Notes under the pieces: generated by a model | What the model was told of the DNA's origin: nothing | Database searches by the model: none | The model's input: only the letters and a program-made list of their open reading frames with translations | Made by a program: the position numbers and the translations under genes | Shown: positions 24,582 to 33,238 of the stretch, piece by piece | Numbering within the stretch: position 1 is the stretch's first letter | How the letters are laid out: each line of letters opens with the position of its first letter | NCBI GenBank assembly: GCA_008080745.1 | Contig: SHMX01000004.1 | Location: 62,001-126,000, forward strand | Direction: 5' to 3' | From: Candidatus Thorarchaeota archaeon | GTDB lineage: Archaea; Asgardarchaeota; Thorarchaeia; Thorarchaeales; Thorarchaeaceae | Length of the DNA: 64,000 nt

Positions 24582-26246
24582 CTACCATTGACAATCTCTG
24601 GGTAAATCCAATTCGAAAGATACTACTGGCATACCTATCTTGAATGCTTTGAGCACTTCTGGTGAAATTTCACCTAGGATTCCTCTAGTCTTATTCTTGA
24701 CTATAATCTCAGCACAACGTCCAGTAATAAATGAGGAATCCTCTTTTCTTCTAAATTCGAATTCCTCTTCAAGACCGAGATTTCTTAGGATAAATCCCAC
24801 CTCATTAATCATGTCAGTCACATTCACAGTAGTATCGCTAGTGAGTCCACATAAGGCTGGTATCTGACGGCAACGAGTTTCTGCCTTTTGGTCGGGAACT
24901 ACAATGTCACCAACCTCGAAGATTTGTTGAGGATAATCAGCATGCTGATTTTGTGATGTAAAATCTAGTAGAACAGGAAGCAAAGAATTTCGTAGAATTG
25001 AGTATTCTCTACTTTTAGGATTAGCAGTTTCAACCAACTCTCTATCACGATTCATCCGATTATTCATGATCTCTGGTGAGCTCATGATGAAACTGATAAT
25101 CTCTTGATAACCAACTCCTATCATAAGATCTCGTATTTTATCCTTAAGACGTGTTATCGGAAGCAATTTTCCAGTTGTCATAGTTTCCGGCATTGTGGGT
25201 TCTATATTATCAAATCCATAGCCTATAGCAATGTCCTCGATGATGTCCACGTTATGCAGAATATCCGTTCTAAAGGCTGGAACGGAAACCTCAATCTTTC
25301 CCTTTCCTTCGGATTTAGCACCATAACACATACGCTTTAGCGCTTTTATTATATGGGTGGGTTTAAGGTCCAAGCCTAGTAAATCCTTTACCTGGGTACA
25401 GTTCACAGCTCGGATAGATGGGGTTAAGTCTGGAGTTTCCCATATTCCTCCATCTGGATATTTGATGGTTACAGATTGTATTTTTCCTCCCCTCTCTGCA
25501 ATTGACGCTGTCATAATGTTTAATGCTTGTAGGACGGTGGGAACATGAGTTCCTGTAACTTCAACAAAGATATCGCTTGTATCTCCAGTAATTCTTCCTA
25601 AGTTATTACTGTTAATTATCGGAGGGAGACTCAAAATCGCGTCAGCAGAGTCTATCAATAAAGGCCATTTCCTAAATTTGGAAATAATCGGTCCAAATAT
25701 CTGACCTTTTTCGTGTTCCTTTATGATCGTTGGTCCATCCATAATTTCTTCATAACCCAGGGGAATGAATTCGATATCGTCTGGATTTTCTAATCTATAA
25801 TGAATAGGGAATTTGATATCTTTGTATACATAGAGCCCAATGCTTGCTTTCTTTCGATTTCTCCCATGGGTTGCTGTCAGGCTCTCTTGCAGATGCATGT
25901 ATTCTTTAACAAGTTCTTCGTTTATTTTTGCACCTCTAATTATACTACATGCAATATAGGGACGAATTTTTTCAAGTCCCTTTCCCACAATAATCTCTTT
26001 TCCTGACTTTCTAACGGGCATCTTTGGTAGACCTGATGATAGTCCAAGAAACGCCCTAACAGCACGAGCAATGCCTTCTGCAGATAGCATATCTTGTCGG
26101 TCCGGGTTGACCTCAATCTCAATATCATTGCCATCTACCTTCTCAATCTCAGCCTTTAGAAGGAATAGAGTTTCCTCTAATTTTTCTAATGTGATATCTT
26201 TTCCAATGAGTTCGAGGAGGCTATCTAATCTACATTCTACAATCAT
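24582..26246 (-). CDS. pheT: Phenylalanyl-tRNA synthetase beta subunit
   Basis: Beta chain of the heterotetrameric enzyme that charges tRNA-Phe. The archaeal/eukaryotic short form (~550 residues) is seen: B3/B4-type region with EVNPDRQDMLS and ARAVRAFLGL, B5 domain with VDIIEDIAIGYGFDNI, and catalytic-like core with ANPKSREYSILRNSLLP and FEVGDIV. ATG at 26246 is preceded by AGGTGA at the right distance. An in-frame GTG at 26255, directly after the pheS stop, is less likely. Cotranscribed with pheS. Confidence 0.94.
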   Translation of the reverse strand: MIVECRLDSLLELIGKDITLEKLEETLFLLKAEIEKVDGNDIEIEVNPDRQDMLSAEGIARAVRAFLGLSSGLPKMPVRKSGKEIIVGKGLEKIRPYIACSIIRGAKINEELVKEYMHLQESLTATHGRNRKKASIGLYVYKDIKFPIHYRLENPDDIEFIPLGYEEIMDGPTIIKEHEKGQIFGPIISKFRKWPLLIDSADAILSLPPIINSNNLGRITGDTSDIFVEVTGTHVPTVLQALNIMTASIAERGGKIQSVTIKYPDGGIWETPDLTPSIRAVNCTQVKDLLGLDLKPTHIIKALKRMCYGAKSEGKGKIEVSVPAFRTDILHNVDIIEDIAIGYGFDNIEPTMPETMTTGKLLPITRLKDKIRDLMIGVGYQEIISFIMSSPEIMNNRMNRDRELVETANPKSREYSILRNSLLPVLLDFTSQNQHADYPQQIFEVGDIVVPDQKAETRCRQIPALCGLTSDTTVNVTDMINEVGFILRNLGLEEEFEFRRKEDSSFITGRCAEIIVKNKTRGILGEISPEVLKAFKIGMPVVSFELDLPRDCQW

Positions 26247-26255
26247 TGTAATCAC

Positions 26256-27761
26256 CTATGTTATGAAATACTTCCTCCGAATCCAACTCAAGTCTCTTGA
26301 GTAGAGTTCTCTAATATCGTCTATACCCATTGCTGCCATGTATAGTCTACCGGAACCAATTCCCCAAGCCAATACCGAATCCTTGATTCCTAAGGGGTAT
26401 GTAACTTCTGGTCTGAAAACACCTCCCGGAGCAACTTCAATCCAACCAAGCTTTTCATGTTTGGCAAAACCCTCGATACTTGGCTCTGTAAAAGGGAATT
26501 GACCGGGTTTGAATTTCATCTTTTTAATTCCGACTCGCGTGCATATCTCTCTGATATAACCCATGAGGTCTCGAAGAGTGAGTCCCTTATCCATGATGAT
26601 TCCTTCACACTGGTTGAATTCCTGTGCATGTCGGGCACTAAGAGTTTCTGACCTGAAATTCCGTTCGATGATAAACATCTTTTGAGGTGATTCTCGATGT
26701 TCGGACAGGTATCTAAGGGATACGGGTGTAGTATGGGATCGCAAACAAAGGCGGGTGGTTACTTCTTTACTAAAAGGAGCTTCCCATCCAATCGAACCTG
26801 TATCTCCGCCATCTTCATGTACTTTTTTGACCTTTTTGTAGTGCTTCTGATCAATGATATCGCCATGTGTGTGAGGTTTATGAACCCTAAACTGGTCCTG
26901 TTCTTCTCTTGCTACATGATCTTGTGGTACGAATAAAACGTCATTGTTCCAGAACTCGGTTTCAACATATGGCCCAAACCACTCAGTGAAACCAAGGCCT
27001 ATCAATATCTCTCTCAACCAATCGTTGAATTCTGCATATGGGTGTTTTCTACCATAGTGAATGTATGGTGGGTCAATTTCGACATTAAATGGTTTGAAAT
27101 CCTGTTCCTTCCATTTATCCGATTTCAATATTTCCGCCGTGAGATCTGCAATTCCATCTATAGTTTCCTCAAGTAGTTCTGAGATTTCTTTTTTCTTTTC
27201 TGATACTATCTCTGCTTCAAATTTCCTTGTGATACTTGATTTGATGAGCTTTCTATCCTCAGCAACCTTGACTATTTTTGATAGGGATTTTGGAATATCC
27301 TCGTTGGAACGAATCTTCTCTAAAAGCTCCTCCAACTCCGCATCGACTTTTTCCCTCTTTGCCTCTAAAACGGTCTTTTTGTCAACCTTTTTTATTCCCA
27401 GCCAACCATTTTTCCTAGACCAACTAATTGCAATACCTTTTTCTTGAGGTTCTAGGCCTGCTTTAGTAACTGCTTCATCCATCGAAGCTTTTCCACTTAG
27501 CTTTATTACCGCATCAAAGAGCCTTTTTTCAGGTAGTCCTTTTTCAGCGTATTTTTTCCCTTCTTCTGTTAAAGAATAGGATACTATTTCTATGATGTCG
27601 AGTTTTACTAGATTTCTTTGAGCAAGTGAGTTTAAAATTGATACAACTCGTTCCTCATTCTGCTCAAGCTGTTCAGCTAGTACTGAAGACTGAACCCTCT
27701 TACCCATTTCAGCAAGACCTCTCAGAACAGTCCTCTCTCCTTCTGTCAGCTGTTCATTCAT
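26256..27761 (-). CDS. pheS: Phenylalanyl-tRNA synthetase alpha subunit
   Basis: Catalytic alpha chain, 501 residues. The first ~150 residues hold winged-helix-like tRNA-binding domains (LRGLAEMGKRVQSSVLAEQL, VKLDIIEIVSYSLTEEG). The class II core has motif 2 region FIIERNFRSETLSARHAQEFNQCEG and the C-terminal motif 3 GIGSGRLYMAAMGIDDIRELY. GFTEWFGPYVETEFWNND is typical of archaeal PheS. ATG start; the pheT gene begins within 10 nt of the stop. Confidence 0.95.
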   Translation of the reverse strand: MNEQLTEGERTVLRGLAEMGKRVQSSVLAEQLEQNEERVVSILNSLAQRNLVKLDIIEIVSYSLTEEGKKYAEKGLPEKRLFDAVIKLSGKASMDEAVTKAGLEPQEKGIAISWSRKNGWLGIKKVDKKTVLEAKREKVDAELEELLEKIRSNEDIPKSLSKIVKVAEDRKLIKSSITRKFEAEIVSEKKKEISELLEETIDGIADLTAEILKSDKWKEQDFKPFNVEIDPPYIHYGRKHPYAEFNDWLREILIGLGFTEWFGPYVETEFWNNDVLFVPQDHVAREEQDQFRVHKPHTHGDIIDQKHYKKVKKVHEDGGDTGSIGWEAPFSKEVTTRLCLRSHTTPVSLRYLSEHRESPQKMFIIERNFRSETLSARHAQEFNQCEGIIMDKGLTLRDLMGYIREICTRVGIKKMKFKPGQFPFTEPSIEGFAKHEKLGWIEVAPGGVFRPEVTYPLGIKDSVLAWGIGSGRLYMAAMGIDDIRELYSRDLSWIRRKYFIT

Positions 27762-28052
27762 ATGTCACTCAAAACTCCTGTTAATCTGAATTGGTGTTTG
27801 GGAATTGCCCCGTCTGGCATCTCAACTAGATAGAAAGAATCACTTGCTATAGTGATGTAAATTGGCGGTACATCCCTTCTTCACCTGTTGAATTCAACGA
27901 AGATTATCTCCTTTTAAAAGCTTCTCACAAGGTATTATGAAGCACTGGTAAAGATGAAAGAAATCAATAATATGGAAAATTGTCGTGCTAAAAATAGAGG
28001 TATGCTATTTGTATAGGACATAATGTTAAAATACGGTCGAATAGCTCTCAAT

Positions 28053-28068
28053 TCCGATTATAATCGGA
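28053..28068. promoter_or_regulatory. 16-bp perfect palindrome over a TATA-like core upstream of aRF1
   Basis: TCCGATTATAATCGGA is fully self-complementary, with ATTATAAT in its centre, 58 nt before the proposed aRF1 start. It could be an operator laid over the TATA element. The rest of the 27762-28125 gap shows no gene. Confidence 0.4.
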
Positions 28069-28125
28069 GACCTCTTATTCTTGACGTTTTCCGTACTTGA
28101 GCTTTGATAAGACAGGTGAACCATA

Positions 28126-29202
28126 CTGAATATTAGACGGCATCAACTAAAGCGAAAAATTACAAAATTAAAGGATTACAAGGGGCGACACAGCTCATTT
28201 ACCACCCTGTATATTCCCCCGGCAAAGCACTTAGTAGATGTTATTGGTTTTGTTCGTGATGAATTGGCTGGTGCTGAACAAATCAAGAGCAAAACAAATC
28301 GTAAAAATGTACAAGACAACCTTACAGCTATTCTAAGCGAATTGACAATGATCAGTGAACTTCCAGAAAATGGTATTGCTTTCTTCTTTGGTATTATGGA
28401 AGAGGGTGGAACTACAGAAGAGATTCGTGAAATTGTTGTTCCTCCTGCACCTATCTCTCAATTCATCTACCTGTGTGGAAAGGAGTTTATAACAGAAGAA
28501 CTTGAGGATATGGTTCAACCAAAGAGCTTGGTTGTCATTGTCCTTATTGAGGGTGGAAAACTAACTATTGGATATCTCCGAGGAAAGAGCATTGAACTTG
28601 TTCGGGATGATGACTTCTACATCATTGGCAAGACCCGTGCTGGTGGTCAAAGTGCAAAAAGATACCTTCGTCTCAGAGAAGAACGAATGGATGCCTTTTT
28701 CAAACATGTCGCAAAAACCTTGAACGAACTGCTTGTTGAAAATGCGGAAAATGTTGATGCCATAGTTCTAGGTGGCAATACAATTCGAGCACAAGAATTT
28801 CTCGAACGTGGAGATTTGGATTATCGATTGAGAGAAAAGGTCGTCGAGACTATCATCCCTGTAAGTGTAATAGATGAAACTGGCTTATATCAGGCCATGA
28901 AAGAGGCTTCTCGTCTACTTAGAGAAACAGAAATCTACGCGGAACGTGAAATGTGGGAGAGTTTTATGCAGGACCTAATGAAGGGGCATTCCACGGCGGC
29001 TTATGGTGAGAAAGAAGTGATGGAAGCTCTAACCCAAGGTCGTGTTGATACCATCTTGATTTTAGAAGAGGATCCAAGAATCGACAAACTAATTGATGAA
29101 GTGGAACAGTATGGCTCTGAAATCATGATATTTTCTCCTCAGACTGAATCTGGTGCTCAATTGAAATCTTTTGGTGGTATAGCTGCAAAGCTCCGTTGGT
29201 AA
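28126..29202 (+). CDS. prf1: Archaeal peptide chain release factor aRF1 (non-AUG start)
   Basis: Recognises stop codons and triggers peptide release. Domain 1 motifs: QIKS at 52-55 in the NIKS position, and YLCGKEF (115-121) matching YxCxxxF. Domain 2 has GGQ at 173-175 in RAGGQSAKRYLRLREER. The end SFGGIAAKLRW is family-typical. The first canonical start (TTG 28264) would cut off the conserved N terminus. The reading frame upstream clearly encodes it (LKRKITKLKDYKG, then LYIPP and VIGFVRDELAG). No ATG/GTG/TTG exists before the in-frame stop at 28117. AGGTGA at 28114-28119 points to CTG 28126 (or ATA 28123). At ~358 residues it is ~60 shorter than usual aRF1, because the domain 3 minidomain is missing. 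Confidence 0.88.
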   Translation: MNIRRHQLKRKITKLKDYKGRHSSFTTLYIPPAKHLVDVIGFVRDELAGAEQIKSKTNRKNVQDNLTAILSELTMISELPENGIAFFFGIMEEGGTTEEIREIVVPPAPISQFIYLCGKEFITEELEDMVQPKSLVVIVLIEGGKLTIGYLRGKSIELVRDDDFYIIGKTRAGGQSAKRYLRLREERMDAFFKHVAKTLNELLVENAENVDAIVLGGNTIRAQEFLERGDLDYRLREKVVETIIPVSVIDETGLYQAMKEASRLLRETEIYAEREMWESFMQDLMKGHSTAAYGEKEVMEALTQGRVDTILILEEDPRIDKLIDEVEQYGSEIMIFSPQTESGAQLKSFGGIAAKLRW

Positions 29203-29204
29203 TA

Positions 29205-29621
29205 CTATCTATCTTTAGGAACTTTAGGAATATCTTTCAGGGTCTGAATATCTTCAGTCCAACTAACAAGTTCTTCCAAAATGGTATCCATATACTGCAA
29301 AATAGCATCATAGAATTTTCGAAGATGTTCCGAACGTAATTTCTTTGCCTTATCCTTGTAGTCCTTAACCCTTCTTGGAAGGCCTTTTTCCCACTTTTTT
29401 AGCAGAAGTTCAGCCTTTCTATCTTCTAGAAGTTTACGGCCCAAACGGCTCTGGGATGTAAGAGATAACAACTTCTCAATAGATTTCTGTATAGTTATCG
29501 CTTGAACAACTAATTGTTTAGCATCGGCTTTCTTATTTTCCTCTCGCGATGAATAGTAAACATACTTGAGGTCTCTTTTGACCAATAATACCTTATTTAG
29601 GAAACTCCTCAATTCGCGCAT
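29205..29621 (-). CDS. Helical basic protein of unknown function
   Basis: 138 residues, nearly all predicted helix, rich in Lys/Arg/Leu/Glu, no cysteine and no membrane segment. It is not recognised. It lies 36 bp downstream of the Cas4-like ORF at 29658 on the same strand and ends 2 nt from the convergent aRF1 gene. Cotranscription with the nuclease halves is likely. Confidence 0.5.
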   Translation of the reverse strand: MRELRSFLNKVLLVKRDLKYVYYSSREENKKADAKQLVVQAITIQKSIEKLLSLTSQSRLGRKLLEDRKAELLLKKWEKGLPRRVKDYKDKAKKLRSEHLRKFYDAILQYMDTILEELVSWTEDIQTLKDIPKVPKDR

Positions 29622-29657
29622 GAGATATCATCTACATACATTGACATTATTCTTTTG

Positions 29658-30311
29658 CTAATAGATTGAATATTGACATTTACCATTTTTGGAGTATGGA
29701 CAAGCTCGACATTTTTCGTCAGGATTAGCAATAGGTTTCCGTGAATGAAACCAGATTTCATCTAGTATTTCTAGGTCTTTTAACACACTTTTTTGTTTGT
29801 ATTTTCTAGTAAACACTTTACCAAGATTGCACTTTACACAATCCGTTGTATTTCTTTTCTTAGCACATGTCATTGCATTGTCCTGAAGACAATAGACAGT
29901 TACTAATCTCGTGTTTGAACAAGATACTCCGCTCTCTTGAATTGCCAAAGCATACAGACCTGCTTGGAACATATCTTCCTCTCTTATTTTACTTGGAAGG
30001 TATTTAGTGGGGAATTTTCTCTCTATAATTAATTCCAGCCGTGGAACCTTTCCACTACGAAAAACAGCTTGGTCAAATCTTCCTTTGAACTTATGACCCA
30101 TAGATATCACGGGCTCTTCAGAAAACAGGTACAAGCTCTGTCTTTTTCTGCTTTTTGATTCTGTTTTTAGGAAGGAACGGAGATTCATAGATGCTGGAAT
30201 GGACCTGTAAAGAATTGATTGGAGTGAGCCAGGAACTCCACCTGACATAAGAAAGATGAATAGTATTGTTCCTATAATGAATATAGCGAGAAATAGTGCT
30301 GACAGATTCAA
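29658..30311 (-). CDS. Membrane-anchored Cas4/RecB-like nuclease, C-terminal half
   Basis: 217 residues. The first ~25 are a membrane helix. The remainder carries the second part of a PD-(D/E)xK nuclease: GRFDQAVF (the Asp), LELIIERK (E-x-K) and the helix QAGLYALAI (QxxxY motif). The C-terminal cysteine set (CRACPYSKNGKC, plus DCVKC and others) looks like the Fe-S ligands of Cas4/AddB-type nucleases. The first Cys and the GxxxH motif are missing here and are found in the ORF just upstream. Start is TTG 4 nt after that ORF's stop, in a different frame. Confidence 0.65.
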   Translation of the reverse strand: MNLSALFLAIFIIGTILFIFLMSGGVPGSLQSILYRSIPASMNLRSFLKTESKSRKRQSLYLFSEEPVISMGHKFKGRFDQAVFRSGKVPRLELIIERKFPTKYLPSKIREEDMFQAGLYALAIQESGVSCSNTRLVTVYCLQDNAMTCAKKRNTTDCVKCNLGKVFTRKYKQKSVLKDLEILDEIWFHSRKPIANPDEKCRACPYSKNGKCQYSIY

Positions 30312-30315
30312 AATT

Positions 30316-30567
30316 TCACATCCAAATCCATAATATTGCTGAAATTATAATTATCAGCACTAGTAAGGCAAACACCACTGTATTAGGAATGAATCCCATA
30401 CTGGTTTTTGAAACCTGACTATGCAGCATCTCTCCTTGCAAACTTGCCTCTGATTTTGTTTCACCATGAATCTGTTTCAAATACAGTCTATACTCACAAT
30501 AGAATTGGATTCGCAAGTCGGATACATTTCTGAAATCGGATATTCCCTTTCTTCTTGTTCCGGTCAA
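30316..30567 (-). CDS. Membrane-anchored Cas4/RecB-like nuclease, N-terminal half
   Basis: 83 residues. The N-terminal ~55 match the start of Cas4-like nucleases: VSDLRIQFYCEYRLYLKQ with the single N-terminal Fe-S cysteine, and LQGEMLHSQV with the GxxLH metal-site histidine. The last ~22 residues are a membrane helix ending at the stop. Together with the ORF at 29658 it would complete one nuclease fold with a two-helix membrane hairpin between the halves. The split may be natural or a frameshift/assembly error. TTG start preceded by GGTGG. Confidence 0.6.
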   Translation of the reverse strand: MTGTRRKGISDFRNVSDLRIQFYCEYRLYLKQIHGETKSEASLQGEMLHSQVSKTSMGFIPNTVVFALLVLIIIISAILWIWM

Positions 30568-30586
30568 CTATTCCACCATATTACTA

Positions 30587-31798
30587 TTAACTCATTCCTT
30601 GAAAAGGAGCACTACTTGATTTTTCTTCAGAGATAAACCACAATGTTGGCATACTTAGAATGATGAAAACTAGAGGAACAATTAGTGCAGTCTGTAAAGT
30701 CCATCCAGGTATATCCGCAACAAACCCCGTTACCAATGGTCCGATTGCTCCTCCGAAGAAGGCAAATATTGCAGAAATACCAAATAATCTTCCTTCCATT
30801 CCTTTAGGAATTATCTTAGCATAGAGTCCACGAGTTAGTGTAACGTTTCCTCCAAGTGCAAATCCTGCAACCGATGTAATCAAAATAATCGGTAATGAAG
30901 ATCCCAAAAGTATGATTATTGAGAAACCAATCGCCCATATAGCGAGATTCATGCCCTGAATCTTCACAATCCCATAGTGGTCACCTAACCGTCCCTGAAT
31001 GTAACCACCGATAATAGCAAATGGCAACGCTGATCCAACAACGAGAGTGACATTTTCTACTGGAATAAGAAGAACCTCATTAGATATTATAGCAGCAAAT
31101 GTCATTATGGTTGCAATAGCATCTCCCCAGAGAATAGAACCAAGAAGATACATCCTTAATGATCTATTTTGTGAAATTTCAGTAATAGTATCTCTTAGCT
31201 TCATCCTCTCTTCTATGCTTTGAGTATTTTTGGTGTCTTTGAGAAATAGCGATGGGATAAGAGAGAAGAGAATGAGAAATAATCCAACAAAAATCAGTGC
31301 AAAATTTCTTGAAGTTAGAGTTTCTATAAGGACAGCACCTCCCGCGCCAATTGCCCCACCAAGATAGCCGAAAGTTATACCAATACCTGAGAGTGTACCC
31401 ATGCTTTTGATATCTCCTTCAGCAGCAAGAAATGAATTAATTGCTGTCCATCCTGTCTGGATTGCTATCGACATTATAGTAAACGAGAGAACAAGACCCA
31501 TCAAAGAAAACTCTAGATGAGCCATTACGATGATTGATATGCTCCCTACAAGTGCTGAAAAGAAAATCAATATCCTTCTCGTTATCGAGTCTGAAGACGA
31601 TTGATCGATGACCAATCCTACCATTGGAGTCCAGAATACCGCTATCGCTCCTGTTAGCAGTGGTAAAATTCCTACTAGGGTATTAGTTCCCCCCGCATCA
31701 ATAATCATCAGTGGGAGGTATAAAGAATTCACAGCAAAGGCCACAGGCGTGGAGGCAAAGTCATAAAATGCCCAAATCATGGTTTCTCTTCGTTGCAT
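30587..31798 (-). CDS. MFS transporter (UMF1/Atg22-like)
   Basis: 403 residues with about 12 hydrophobic segments. The start MIWAFYDFASTPVAF is characteristic of the UMF1 family of the major facilitator superfamily, and the loop PMVGLVIDQSSSDSITRR is a loose motif A. It is probably an exporter or permease of small metabolites; substrate unknown. ATG start with GGGAG upstream. The Cas4-like ORFs follow on the same strand with a 19-bp gap. Confidence 0.78.
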   Translation of the reverse strand: MQRRETMIWAFYDFASTPVAFAVNSLYLPLMIIDAGGTNTLVGILPLLTGAIAVFWTPMVGLVIDQSSSDSITRRILIFFSALVGSISIIVMAHLEFSLMGLVLSFTIMSIAIQTGWTAINSFLAAEGDIKSMGTLSGIGITFGYLGGAIGAGGAVLIETLTSRNFALIFVGLFLILFSLIPSLFLKDTKNTQSIEERMKLRDTITEISQNRSLRMYLLGSILWGDAIATIMTFAAIISNEVLLIPVENVTLVVGSALPFAIIGGYIQGRLGDHYGIVKIQGMNLAIWAIGFSIIILLGSSLPIILITSVAGFALGGNVTLTRGLYAKIIPKGMEGRLFGISAIFAFFGGAIGPLVTGFVADIPGWTLQTALIVPLVFIILSMPTLWFISEEKSSSAPFQGMS

Positions 31799-31875
31799 AG
31801 TCTATACTCCCTGAAATCTTGATAAAATGTATTGTCGATTTTTAATTGCTTCTGAGGGGGGAGAAACGAGAGAGC

Positions 31876-31886
31876 TTTATTTATAT
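31876..31886 (+). promoter_or_regulatory. TATA box of the AbrB-like gene
   Basis: TTTATTTATAT lies 72 nt before the ATG at 31958. A leader of about 50 nt would end in AGGTGAA. Confidence 0.55.
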
Positions 31887-31957
31887 GAGACTAAAGAGAA
31901 TTCATAGGACAGCAGACTTCCTTAAGGAGTCAAAGGGGCCGAACAGGTGAAAGAATT

Positions 31958-32380
31958 ATGACTGATAATGTCTATGAAGGAGCTACTGCGGGACGAGTAC
32001 TTGTCTACGACGATAGTGAGACCGTGACCTTTCCAAAGAAGTTCAAAGAAGCAATGGGAACTGAAAGAGGGCTAATGGTCCTGGTCTACAAAGATCGGTT
32101 AATCAAGCTCTTCCCCCTCGAAAGCGAAGAGGTTAAGTTCCTCTCTTTAGAGATTGGTAAATTAACGAACGATTTCTTAACAACACTCTCCACTATCTTC
32201 AAAGAGAGTGGTTTGGTTGACTTACTTTTTTCAACCGGAGTATGTTTGCGTGGTACTAGATGTTTCTACGAATGCTACTTTAATCCAAAACAACTCAGCA
32301 CTGATATTGATAGTCTGAGAGAAAAACTGGAAGGTCTTAGTGGAGTCAAGAACATCATTATTGAAGATGTTCCAGTATAA
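31958..32380 (+). CDS. Protein with N-terminal AbrB/SpoVT-like fold, unknown C-terminal domain
   Basis: 140 residues. Residues ~15-52 (VTFPKKFKEAMG...LMVLVYKDRLIKLFP) follow the swapped-hairpin AbrB pattern, as in PhoU-linked and MraZ-like regulators. The remaining 85 residues contain three cysteines (VCLRGTRCFYECYF) and a closing alpha/beta element. It may be a small DNA-binding or allosteric regulator. The assignment is by pattern only. ATG with AGGTGAA upstream; monocistronic with its own promoter and terminator. Confidence 0.5.
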   Translation: MTDNVYEGATAGRVLVYDDSETVTFPKKFKEAMGTERGLMVLVYKDRLIKLFPLESEEVKFLSLEIGKLTNDFLTTLSTIFKESGLVDLLFSTGVCLRGTRCFYECYFNPKQLSTDIDSLREKLEGLSGVKNIIIEDVPV

Positions 32381-32412
32381 TATTCCCACACTTTTTTACG
32401 AGGAAGGTCTGC

Positions 32413-32429
32413 GGGCGATTATTTCGCCC
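32413..32429 (+). terminator. Hairpin terminator
   Basis: GGGCGA-TTATT-TCGCCC is followed by TCATCTTTCTTATCCTTTTC, 33 nt after the AbrB-like gene. Confidence 0.55.
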
Positions 32430-32538
32430 TCATCTTTCTTATCCTTTTCGAAAGATATTTCTGAATTCCTTTTCAAGCCCTCTCAGGTATTATCATTATT
32501 AATAACACAGGAAAAGAGCAGGTATCGAGGTATATCAC

Positions 32539-33168
32539 GTGCAGGATATAGTGCAAATTGTTACAGATCTTATATTACAAGGATACCTGGGATTATTTCT
32601 TGCGTGTTTTATCATCAACATGATCCCATTTCTCTCTCCCTCTAATATGGTTCTTGCTGGGGTTGCTTCCCTTCTTGTTCCCTCCATGCATTGGATTCCT
32701 ATTGGAATCATTGTAGCAATCGCAGCTACACTTGCAAAATCTATTCACTATTACGTTGTAAGGGGGTCTCGAATGGCACTCTCAGAAGAACGTATTAGAC
32801 GCCTTGAGAGGGAAAAAGAGCGTGTTGACAAATATGGTGCATTAGCCCTCTTTATCGCCGCAGCATCACCGGTACCTGATGATCCATTGATAGTTTATAT
32901 CGGGCTAACAAAATACAAATTCATCACATTTCTTATTAGTTATTATATTGGTAAAGTAGCTGTGACACTTGCTGGAGCTCTCATAGGCTATTCTATCGGT
33001 TCTTTCTTCGAGTCCGCACCCATTGTTATTGCCTCTATTGTGCTAACTGCCATAATCACTGGTATTTTGTACAAACGAACTACAGAGAAAGAAGACTCGG
33101 ACATTCTGCAAGATTATGTTGACTCTGCTGTTACTGGTGCGAATGATGATAGTCAAAATGAAGAGTAA
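32539..33168 (+). CDS. VTT/DedA-like (SNARE-associated) membrane protein
   Basis: 209 residues with five or six hydrophobic segments. The re-entrant-like segment FIAAASPVPDDPLIVYIGLTKYK carries the Pro/Asp pattern of the VTT (VMP41/TMEM41/DedA) family, implicated elsewhere in lipid scrambling or proton-coupled transport. The C-terminal 35 residues are acidic and cytosolic. GTG start. The zinc-ribbon gene follows on the same strand 70 bp later. Confidence 0.7.
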   Translation: MQDIVQIVTDLILQGYLGLFLACFIINMIPFLSPSNMVLAGVASLLVPSMHWIPIGIIVAIAATLAKSIHYYVVRGSRMALSEERIRRLEREKERVDKYGALALFIAAASPVPDDPLIVYIGLTKYKFITFLISYYIGKVAVTLAGALIGYSIGSFFESAPIVIASIVLTAIITGILYKRTTEKEDSDILQDYVDSAVTGANDDSQNEE

Positions 33169-33238
33169 GTATCCAATTAGTCGCACTTCGTAAGTCTTAA
33201 GAACCTTAAACCAAACCCTATCCATAAGTTGGTGTTTT

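Noticed and set aside
29658-30567. CRISPR-Cas locus suggested by Cas4-like motifs
   Set aside because: No repeat-spacer array and no other cas gene in the window, so the nuclease is treated as CRISPR-independent.
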